Shown here: piece by piece, positions 1 to 6,099 of the stretch
How the letters are laid out: each line of letters begins with the position of its first letter
Numbering within the stretch: the stretch's first letter is position 1
DNA from: CAYVKY01 sp964452115
GTDB lineage: Bacteria; Bacteroidota; Ignavibacteria; Tepidaquicellales; Tepidaquicellaceae
Length of the DNA stretch: 6,509 bases
Direction: 5' to 3'
Assembly (NCBI GenBank): GCA_964452115.1
Contig: CAYVKY010000127.1
Span: 1 to 6,509, forward strand
Notes under the pieces: model-generated
Told to the model about the DNA's origin: nothing
Seen by the model: only the letters and a program-made list of their open reading frames with translations
Database searches by the model: none
Translations under genes and position numbers: made by a program

Positions 1-3
1 TCG

Positions 4-23
4 GAAACCGTTAAAACGGTTTC
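4..23. repeat. Perfect inverted repeat GAAACCGTT-AA-AACGGTTTC
   Basis: Two 9-base arms (4-12 and 15-23) are exact reverse complements around AA. In a single strand this gives at least an 8-bp stem with a 4-nt loop. It lacks a T-run on either strand, so it is not a classic terminator. It lies 11 bases from a second hairpin of different sequence, suggesting a composite intergenic repeat of REP/BIME type. It begins within a few bases of the window edge and may be part of a longer array. Confidence 0.6.
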
Positions 24-33
24 GGATTAATAT

Positions 34-70
34 TGCATTTTACCCACGACTGAAGTCGTGGGCTGAAGTT
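34..70. repeat. Intergenic palindromic repeat, intact copy
   Basis: The core is the perfect hairpin CCCACGAC-TGAA-GTCGTGGG (43-62), preceded by TGCATTTTA and followed by CTGAAGTT. The same flanks recur in a degraded copy at 141-173, so the repeat unit is larger than the hairpin. No T-run follows on either strand. Short palindromes of this kind are usually dispersed non-coding repeats, often moved by single-strand Y1 transposases; no such gene is in the window, so mobility is inference. Confidence 0.65.
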
Positions 71-140
71 TTAGGAATAATTATAAGGCAGATTTTAATT
101 ATTAATATCCATTTATACATTCTTTCCATGCTCAATAGGC

Positions 141-173
141 TGCATTTTACCAATGAAGTCGTTTGCTGAAGTC
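141..173. repeat. Degenerate second copy of the intergenic palindromic repeat
   Basis: TGCATTTTACC, TGAAGTCGT and GCTGAAGT match the copy at 34-70 in the same order and orientation. The left arm CACGAC is replaced by AA, and GGG of the right arm has become TTG. The deletion removes the hairpin, so this copy should no longer fold, although its flanks stay well conserved. The two copies are 107 bp apart, start to start. Confidence 0.6.
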
Positions 174-258
174 AAAGGAAATTATAATATATATTTTGCT
201 TCCAACGATTATCGTTTTCACAAAGTATCAGGTGCGTAGTAATTTGTTAAATTTAATA

Positions 259-1734
259 TTACTTTTTATAGGGGAGATATACTATGAATTCTGAACCCTC
301 GCCGTATTCGGAGTTTACTTCGATTTTGCCGGAATACGATTCGATTAATCTTTTTACAATTGAGAGTCCGAGACCTGTGCCGGGGATGTTTCTCGTTTTG
401 TCGTTTTTAATTCTGTAAAATTCCTGAAAGAGCTTTTCTTTATCCTGCGGGCGCATTCCGATACCTGTGTCTTTGATGGCGCACACAATATAGTTTCCCG
501 ATTTTTTAACTGATGCGGTGATAGTTCCGTTATCCTTGTTATACTTCATCGCGTTGCTGATGATGTTCGTGAATATCCTGTTCACTTCGCCTGAATCGGC
601 TTTTACCATAGGCAGATTTTCTTCGGCGGTGTAAATCACTTTTATGCCGCGCTTTTGAAGTTCAAGTTCAAGAAAGTCGAGATTGGATTTCACCACTTCG
701 GGAATGTCAATGTCTTTAATTTCACGCTGCTTGGTTTTCATTTCCATTCTGGAGATATCAAGCAGGTCATTCACCATTTCCACAAGTGCCTGAAGTCTTT
801 TTTCAGAGCGTGACAGGTAATCGTTTTCCTGCTCGGGTGTGGTGCTGATATTTTGGTCAAGAATAATTCTCAGAAAGCCGAGAACCGCCGCTACGGGAGT
901 TTTCAGTTCGTGTGCAACCATAGATACAAACTGCGATTTCACGTATTCGAGCCTTTTGAGTTCTGTGATATTAGTGATAACGGTTACCACGCCGATAAGC
1001 GAGCCGTCCGGCTGAGGCACAGGTGAACAGGTAACGTCAACAACGAGTTCGCGGTTAGGTTTGAGTTCGATTTCCGCTGAAAATGATTTGCTGCTTTCTT
1101 TATTATTTAGAACTTTTAGTATAATGTCTTTTACGCTTGCCGGCAGGAAGTCCAGTATATATTCGCCGATTATGCTGTTTGAGAGTTCAAAATATTTCAT
1201 CGAAGCCGGATTGAAAAGCACAAGCTCCCCCATGAGGTTCGTTACCAGCACGCCGTCAGCGATGGAATTAACAATTGTATTTAATCTGGATTTTTCGGTT
1301 GCAATCTCCAGCAGGCGCTCTTCACGCTCTTTGCGAAGGCGTTCTGAATCAAGAATCAGTTTCCTTTTTTCATAGCCTTCCTGAAGGTGATTTATCAGTT
1401 CGTCGGGTGTGAAGGGTTTCGGGATGTAACTCGCCGCGCCGAGCTTAGTGGCTTCGATTGCGGTTTCATAGCTTGCATATGCAGTTGCGATAAAGCATAC
1501 GGTGTTAGGCATTTTTTCTTTGATATTGCGCAGCACCTCAATGCCGTCAATATCGGGCATCTTCAGGTCTATGATAGCCATATCATAGTCGCCGGTTGTT
1601 CCCAGTGCTATGCCTTCAGTGCCGTTTTCGGCAGTATCTACAATGTAACCTTCGGACTCAAGAAGTCTTTTTGTACCCATTCTCAAGCCTTTTTCGTCAT
1701 CAACAATTATCACTCTTGGTTTCTCTTCTGCCAT
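259..1734 (-). CDS. Hybrid sensor histidine kinase: N-terminal receiver, PAS, HisKA, HATPase
   Basis: This 491-residue soluble protein has no membrane segment. Residues 1-120 are a receiver with Asp 12/13, phospho-acceptor Asp 56 (IIDLKMP), Thr 84 and Lys 106 (IPKPF). A charged helix (about 122-150) leads into a PAS domain (about 150-258, ending in GVVTVITNITELKRLE). The DHp domain carries His 275 in SMVAHELKTPVAAV. The ATPase domain has N-box Asn 394 (NIISNAMKY), DTGIGM (422-427) and GTGLGL (452-457). This is the order receiver-PAS-kinase, so the N-terminal receiver probably gates the kinase in response to another kinase while PAS may sense a ligand; no heme or flavin signature is visible. 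It is the last gene before the repeat region, 78 bp beyond the receiver gene and separated from it by a terminator-like hairpin, so its expression may be partly independent. Both the substrate of its kinase and the source of its receiver phosphate are unknown. The hydrogenase-like kinase is a candidate donor by position only. Confidence 0.93.
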   Translation of the reverse strand: MAEEKPRVIIVDDEKGLRMGTKRLLESEGYIVDTAENGTEGIALGTTGDYDMAIIDLKMPDIDGIEVLRNIKEKMPNTVCFIATAYASYETAIEATKLGAASYIPKPFTPDELINHLQEGYEKRKLILDSERLRKEREERLLEIATEKSRLNTIVNSIADGVLVTNLMGELVLFNPASMKYFELSNSIIGEYILDFLPASVKDIILKVLNNKESSKSFSAEIELKPNRELVVDVTCSPVPQPDGSLIGVVTVITNITELKRLEYVKSQFVSMVAHELKTPVAAVLGFLRIILDQNISTTPEQENDYLSRSEKRLQALVEMVNDLLDISRMEMKTKQREIKDIDIPEVVKSNLDFLELELQKRGIKVIYTAEENLPMVKADSGEVNRIFTNIISNAMKYNKDNGTITASVKKSGNYIVCAIKDTGIGMRPQDKEKLFQEFYRIKNDKTRNIPGTGLGLSIVKRLIESYSGKIEVNSEYGEGSEFIVYLPYKK

Positions 1735-1755
1735 AACCGTAAAATTATTTTTTAA

Positions 1756-1787
1756 AAACGGGCAGACATTTTTCAGACCGCCCGTTT
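1756..1787 (-). terminator. Rho-independent terminator-like hairpin between the receiver gene and the PAS kinase
   Basis: Read on the minus strand, AAACGGGC (1787-1780) and GCCCGTTT (1763-1756) form a perfect 8-bp stem around a 16-nt loop. G-C and G-U pairs can extend it slightly inward. The right arm continues into a run of five T (1758-1754), then A/T-only sequence. It sits 25 bp after the receiver stop and 21 bp before the kinase ATG. It could terminate or attenuate transcription after the receiver gene. On the plus strand only three T follow, so it suits minus-strand termination. Confidence 0.65.
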
Positions 1788-1812
1788 AAATCTCTTTAAT
1801 CAGATTATAAAA

Positions 1813-2214
1813 TTATTTTCTGTTTTTGAAAAATGTTTCGAGCTTTTCCGCGAGTTCATCAACCGGAATCGGTTTATTGAACCATCCGTCAACATTTATC
1901 CATTCCCTCTCTTCGGATGTTTCAGCGCTGAATTTCATTCCGGTCACGTAGGTTGCCGAAGTAAGAAGAAATACCGGAATTGTTTTTCCGTACGGGTCTT
2001 TTTTGATTTTGTGCGCAAGAATAAATCCCGCGTCATGCTCTTCCATTATCAGGTCAAGTACTGCCGCGTCGGGTTTTTCCCTCTGAAAAGTTTCCATTGC
2101 GCCTTTCATATTATCGGCTGTTACAACTGTATAGCCCTTTGCTTCAAGTAGAATTTTATTTTGTTCCAGTAAGTCTAAATCGTCGTCAACGAGTAAGATT
2201 TTTTTAGTTTCCAT
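1813..2214 (-). CDS. Stand-alone response regulator receiver protein
   Basis: This 133-residue protein is a single CheY-like receiver with no output domain. The acidic pocket is VDDD (Asp 10-12), the phospho-acceptor is Asp 54 (AVLDLIM), the switch Thr is Thr 85 (LLTSA), and the conserved Lys is Lys 114 in FNKPIP. Thr and Lys are 29 residues apart, against 22 in CheY (Thr87-Lys109) and in the receiver of the next gene, so the segment around residues 88-108 (YVTGMKFSAETSEEREW) is an enlarged loop/alpha-4 region. It starts 18 bp after the hydrogenase-like kinase and very probably receives phosphate from it. With no DNA-binding domain it must act through protein contacts, either as a phosphorelay intermediate or as a direct regulator. 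A terminator-like hairpin follows the gene. The target is unknown. Confidence 0.92.
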   Translation of the reverse strand: METKKILLVDDDLDLLEQNKILLEAKGYTVVTADNMKGAMETFQREKPDAAVLDLIMEEHDAGFILAHKIKKDPYGKTIPVFLLTSATYVTGMKFSAETSEEREWINVDGWFNKPIPVDELAEKLETFFKNRK

Positions 2215-2232
2215 TCTAATATTTAGTTTTAA

Positions 2233-4239
2233 TTATAAATCGTGGTTAACAGGAAGTTTAATTGTAAATTTAGTTCCTTTATCCGTTTCGCTTTCGGCTC
2301 TGATATCACCTTTATGCATTTTGATTATTCCGTACACTATCGCAAGTCCGAGCCCTGTGCCCTTGCCCATTTTTTTTGTTGTAAAAAACGGAGTGTACAA
2401 TTTGTTAATATTTTCTTTCGGTATGCCGCAGCCCGTATCGGAAATTTCCGTGATTAAATATTCCGAATCACGCTTCAGCTGTATGTTAATTTTCTTTGTT
2501 TGTCTTTCTTCAAGCGATTCGCATGCATTGCTGATGATATTCAGAAATACCTGCTTTATCTGGTCTGAATCGGCTTTTATGATACTATCGTCGCTGTCAT
2601 TTTCTATTATAAATGAAATGCCCTTGAACTCCGGTTTGAGTTTTTTCGTCTTCACGATGCTGTTAATCAAATCGTAAACGTCAACATCCGACAGAGTAAG
2701 TTTTCCCTGCCTTGCAAAGTTCAGAAGATTTGATACAATATTTTTGCACCGTTTGGTTTCCTCGGCAATCAGGTCAAGGTCTTCTGAAATCTGCACTCCA
2801 TTGGTCAGGTCTTTCAGCTCCTTTTTCAGCAGCGATGAATACAGAAGTATAGTTCCGAGCGGATTGTTGATTTCGTGCGCTACGCCCGCAGCAAGCTGTC
2901 CTATAGATGCAAGCTTTTCGGCGCTTTGCAGTTGATCCTGTGTATCTTTCAGGTCTCTGTAAGCATCTTCAAGTTTATGAATCAGGTATGGCAGGCACAT
3001 CTCATTTTCCGCAAGTCCCTGTGCTATTGCAAGTGCATAGTTTCTGCAAGTGCTGTAGCCGCAGGCGCCGCAGTTGAGTTCGTCCTGCTTTGTAAGTTTA
3101 CCGGTTGACTTCAGTATCTCTTCAATCTTTTCGTCAGTCGGAGTAGGCCTTAGCTGATTTTTGTAAACAAAATCTCTTGTGAGGTTTAAATTTCTGCTGT
3201 TGTATATATTGCTTTTCCAGACAGCCTTGTCAGTACGGTTAATATTATTCTCGATATAGTTAATCACTTTTTCCCGGCGCGAATAGTAATTCAGTTTTGA
3301 ATCTATTGCGGGACCTTTGATGCATCCTTCGCAGAAAAGTATATCAATAAACTTAGCGTTGATTTTATTCTCGTTCAGTTCGTCAATTATTTCAAGAAAT
3401 TTATTCTTGCCTTCAACCACAATCACTTTCTTTTCAAGAATATCGCCGGGGATATCGGCTGTTTTCAGCAGCCCGCCGGCCAGCGGGAATGACTTTCCCA
3501 TATTGGCATGCGGCGGGTCGAAATATGACTCTTCGAGTTCGTCAATGTCAATTTGTTTTCTTTCGAAAATACTTTTAATTTCTTCGAAAGTAAGCACTGC
3601 GTCAATTGCTCCGGCAACCTCGTCTTCGCGGTATTCGCCTTTTTTAGCAATACAAGGTCCGATGAAAACGACTTTAATTTCCTTGCCGAGGCTTGCTTTC
3701 AGGTATCTTCCCATTGCAATCATTGGAGATACAATCTTTGCAAGGTTAGGCACAAGTCTGTCCCTGAATTTTTCTATAAATGTAAAAATCGCAGGACACG
3801 GTGATGAAATAATCACCCTGTTCTGATTTTCCTGAAGTTCTTTCAGATAAAGCGAGCTCACAAGGTCTGCACCAAATGCCGTTTCACATACGAGTCCGAA
3901 TCCGAGTTTTCTCAAGCCCGTAATAAACTTATTCGGATTTGTGTCGAATGATGCAGCGAATGACGGTGCAACTATCGCAACGGTTTTTTCTTCGTTGAGA
4001 ATGCTGTTGAGAACCTTGTCTATATCGCTTGTATATGTTTTTGCATTTTGTGAACAAACGGTTACACAATACCCGCACCCTATGCATCTTTCGCTTAATA
4101 CAACTGCCTGCGAGTTCTCAACCCGTATGGCGATTGCAGGGCATTCACGCACGCACGAATAGCATCTCTTGCATCTGTCGGGCACGGTTTCCACAATACC
4201 CTGAATGCTTCCGAGATGCAATTCGCTTGTACCGGACAT
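2233..4239 (-). CDS. Hydrogenase-like sensor histidine kinase (ferredoxin + H-cluster domain + FeS domain + HisKA/HATPase)
   Basis: From ATG at 4239 the protein has 668 residues; a TTG seven codons upstream (4260) is the only longer start, since TAA lies just before it. Domains: two [4Fe-4S] motifs (Cys 23, 26, 29, 33 and 52, 55, 58, 62); an [FeFe]-hydrogenase large-subunit domain (about 87-335); a four-cysteine FeS domain of the RnfB/CdhD kind (NCGACGYSTC, Cys 390, 393, 398, 415); a helical linker (about 418-445); a DHp helix with phospho-acceptor His 455 (AAGVAHEINNP); and an ATPase domain with N-box Asn 571, DTGCGIP (601-607), FFTTK (618-622) and GKGTGLGLA (625-633), NtrB-like. The hydrogenase half resembles HydA (LGFxxVxxTxFGADL), but its motifs are altered: SSPCP for TSCCP, GPCIAKK for MPCxxKK, and FCEGCIKGP for the MAC...GGGQP loop. 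No membrane segment is evident. It resembles sensory (HydS-like) hydrogenases and probably autophosphorylates in response to H2 or ferredoxin redox state (inference), with the receiver gene 18 bp downstream as the likely partner. An H-cluster has not been shown. Confidence 0.9.
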   Translation of the reverse strand: MSGTSELHLGSIQGIVETVPDRCKRCYSCVRECPAIAIRVENSQAVVLSERCIGCGYCVTVCSQNAKTYTSDIDKVLNSILNEEKTVAIVAPSFAASFDTNPNKFITGLRKLGFGLVCETAFGADLVSSLYLKELQENQNRVIISSPCPAIFTFIEKFRDRLVPNLAKIVSPMIAMGRYLKASLGKEIKVVFIGPCIAKKGEYREDEVAGAIDAVLTFEEIKSIFERKQIDIDELEESYFDPPHANMGKSFPLAGGLLKTADIPGDILEKKVIVVEGKNKFLEIIDELNENKINAKFIDILFCEGCIKGPAIDSKLNYYSRREKVINYIENNINRTDKAVWKSNIYNSRNLNLTRDFVYKNQLRPTPTDEKIEEILKSTGKLTKQDELNCGACGYSTCRNYALAIAQGLAENEMCLPYLIHKLEDAYRDLKDTQDQLQSAEKLASIGQLAAGVAHEINNPLGTILLYSSLLKKELKDLTNGVQISEDLDLIAEETKRCKNIVSNLLNFARQGKLTLSDVDVYDLINSIVKTKKLKPEFKGISFIIENDSDDSIIKADSDQIKQVFLNIISNACESLEERQTKKINIQLKRDSEYLITEISDTGCGIPKENINKLYTPFFTTKKMGKGTGLGLAIVYGIIKMHKGDIRAESETDKGTKFTIKLPVNHDL

Positions 4240-4342
4240 TCTGTTAAATGGTAGTTCCAAAATTTATTTTACTTTAGTTTATCTTCTTTGATTATTTTAT
4301 TTACATCGTTCGCTTTACTTTCAAAACATATTCAGCATACAA

Positions 4343-6073
4343 TTATTTTATGTTCTTTCTGCTCTTATAAGAAGTATGCAGAATTTCGTGTGCCTTGTGT
4401 CCGTTCGGCTCACCGAGGAATTCTTTATACAGAGTTTTTACCGATTCATTTTCGTGCGACTTTCTGTTTATCATGTTTCTGTCAATTGAATACAGAGCCT
4501 GAATTCTCTTAATCACTTTATCTGCTTTCTGGTGAATCGGTTGTCCGCCGCCGTTTATACAGCCGCCGGGGCAGGCCATCACTTCTATGAAATGATATTT
4601 GCATGTGCCGTTATCTATCTGGTCGAGTATTGTATCCACATTACCTACTCCATTGACCACAGCGATATTAAGTATCGTTCCTTCTATATCAAGTGTAAGT
4701 TCCTTGATACCGTCGAGTCCGCGGATTTCCTTGAATTCAAGTGTATCAAGTTCTTTGCCTGTCATCATATGGTATGCAGTTCTGATAGCTGCTTCCATCA
4801 CGCCGCCTGATGTTCCGAAAATTGCGGCAGCGCCGGTGGATTCGCCCATCGGGTTGTCGAATTCAGAATCAGGAAGGTCTGCAAAGTCAATGCCTCTCAT
4901 ATTAAACAAACGTACGAGTTCTCTTGTTGTAAGCACTGCATCAACATCCTGTTTCAGATTTTCATTAAGTTCAGGCCTTTGTGCTTCAAATTTTTTCACT
5001 GTGCAGGGCATAATAGATGTGACAAACATATCTTTCGGGTCAATTCCCATTTTCTTTGCATAGTAAGTTTTCAGCATACCGCCTTCCATTTCGTGCGGTG
5101 ATTTGCACGAGGAAAGATGGTCCAGCAGATGAGGTCTCTTGTGCTCTATATATTTTATCCATCCCGGACAGCAGCTCGTAAACATCGGCAGCACTCCGCC
5201 GTTTTTCACGCGGTTAATAAGTTCGGTTGCTTCTTCAATAATTGTCAGGTCAGCACCGAAGTTTGTATCAAATACTTTCTTGAATCCGAGTCTTCTTAAT
5301 CCTTCCACTATCTTGCCTGTCACATCGGTTCCGAGCGGCATGTTATATTCTTCGCCTAATGTTGCTCTGACTGCAGGTGCAATCTGAACAACGGAAAATT
5401 TATTTTTATTAGCCGGATTCATCACTTCCTTTATCTGGCTTTTTTCTCTCAGTGCTGCAGTCGGACATACGATGATGCACTGTCCGCAGAGTATGCAGTC
5501 GCTGATATTCAATCCCTTGTTATAAGGAGTTGTAACTATTGATTTGAATCCTCTTTTTGTAAAGTCAATTGCGCCGACATTCTGCACTTCATTACACACA
5601 CGCACGCATCTGCCGCACAGTATGCACTTTGCGGGGTCTCTTTCCATCGAAGGAGATGAAATGTCAATTGCATGATCTTTATGCTCGCCTGCATATCTGT
5701 GCTCTCTTACGCCGTATTGCGCAGACAAATCCTGAAGTTCGCAGTTTTTATTTCTCACGCAGATGAGGCAGTCCTGAGGATGATTTTCAATCAGAAGTTC
5801 AACTATGGTTTTTCTTGATCTTTGTACGCGGTTTGAATCGGTTTCCACAACCATACCCTGATAAACAGGATATGCGCAGGAAGGAATCAGTCCTCTCTGA
5901 CCTTCAACTTCGACAGAGCATATACGGCAGGCACCTGTCGGGAAAAGATTTTTCAGATGGCATAACGTTGGAATGTGAATTCCGACAGACTTTGCTGCAT
6001 CGAGAATAGTCATGCCTTCTTCAGCGTTTACCTTTATATTATTTATTGTTAATTCTACCACTTTTTTAGTCAT
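4343..6073 (-). CDS. hydA: [FeFe]-hydrogenase catalytic subunit HydA (HndD-like, NAD(P)-linked type)
   Basis: This 576-residue protein reduces protons to H2 or oxidises H2 at an H-cluster. Domains in order: N-terminal [2Fe-2S] ferredoxin (Cys 38, 49, 52, 66); His-Cys3 [4Fe-4S] site (His 98, Cys 102, 105, 111); two ferredoxin [4Fe-4S] motifs (Cys 150, 153, 156, 160 and 193, 196, 199, 203); H-cluster domain from about 227; C-terminal small-subunit-like tail with the LHTSY motif near 565. All three H-cluster signatures are intact: TSCCPGW (Cys 301, 302), MPCTVKKFE (Cys 357), and MACPGGCINGGGQP (Cys 501, 505). By eye the spacing matches C. pasteurianum CpI with an offset of +2, which places its proton-transfer residues at Cys 301, Glu 281, Ser 321 and Glu 284, all present. 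The length is close to CpI (about 574 aa). There is no signal peptide or membrane segment, so the enzyme is cytoplasmic. It lies 26 bp after the HydB-like gene, indicating one transcript and one complex. The ATG start fits the beginning of the ferredoxin fold; I see no Shine-Dalgarno sequence. Confidence 0.97.
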   Translation of the reverse strand: MTKKVVELTINNIKVNAEEGMTILDAAKSVGIHIPTLCHLKNLFPTGACRICSVEVEGQRGLIPSCAYPVYQGMVVETDSNRVQRSRKTIVELLIENHPQDCLICVRNKNCELQDLSAQYGVREHRYAGEHKDHAIDISSPSMERDPAKCILCGRCVRVCNEVQNVGAIDFTKRGFKSIVTTPYNKGLNISDCILCGQCIIVCPTAALREKSQIKEVMNPANKNKFSVVQIAPAVRATLGEEYNMPLGTDVTGKIVEGLRRLGFKKVFDTNFGADLTIIEEATELINRVKNGGVLPMFTSCCPGWIKYIEHKRPHLLDHLSSCKSPHEMEGGMLKTYYAKKMGIDPKDMFVTSIMPCTVKKFEAQRPELNENLKQDVDAVLTTRELVRLFNMRGIDFADLPDSEFDNPMGESTGAAAIFGTSGGVMEAAIRTAYHMMTGKELDTLEFKEIRGLDGIKELTLDIEGTILNIAVVNGVGNVDTILDQIDNGTCKYHFIEVMACPGGCINGGGQPIHQKADKVIKRIQALYSIDRNMINRKSHENESVKTLYKEFLGEPNGHKAHEILHTSYKSRKNIK

Positions 6074-6099
6074 TTAAATTTTTAAATAATCATTTGAAA

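Noticed and set aside
34..173. CRISPR-like array
   Set aside because: There are only two unequal copies 107 bp apart, with no regular spacers and no cas genes.
204..216. AACGAT-T-ATCGTT palindrome downstream of the PAS kinase as a terminator
   Set aside because: The usable stem is only 4-5 bp, AT-rich and without a following T-run, so it is too weak to call.
4294..4324. Possible promoter before the hydrogenase-like kinase (TTGAAA and TAAAAT, minus strand)
   Set aside because: The spacer is 19 bp, the region is AT-rich so such matches are expected by chance, and it does not fit the Bacteroidota-type consensus. The 82-103 bp gap could hold an internal promoter, but the sequence does not show it clearly.
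6074..6099. AT-rich self-complementary stretch between hydB and hydA
   Set aside because: It is low-complexity A/T sequence in a 26-bp intergenic gap, with no evidence of a specific site.
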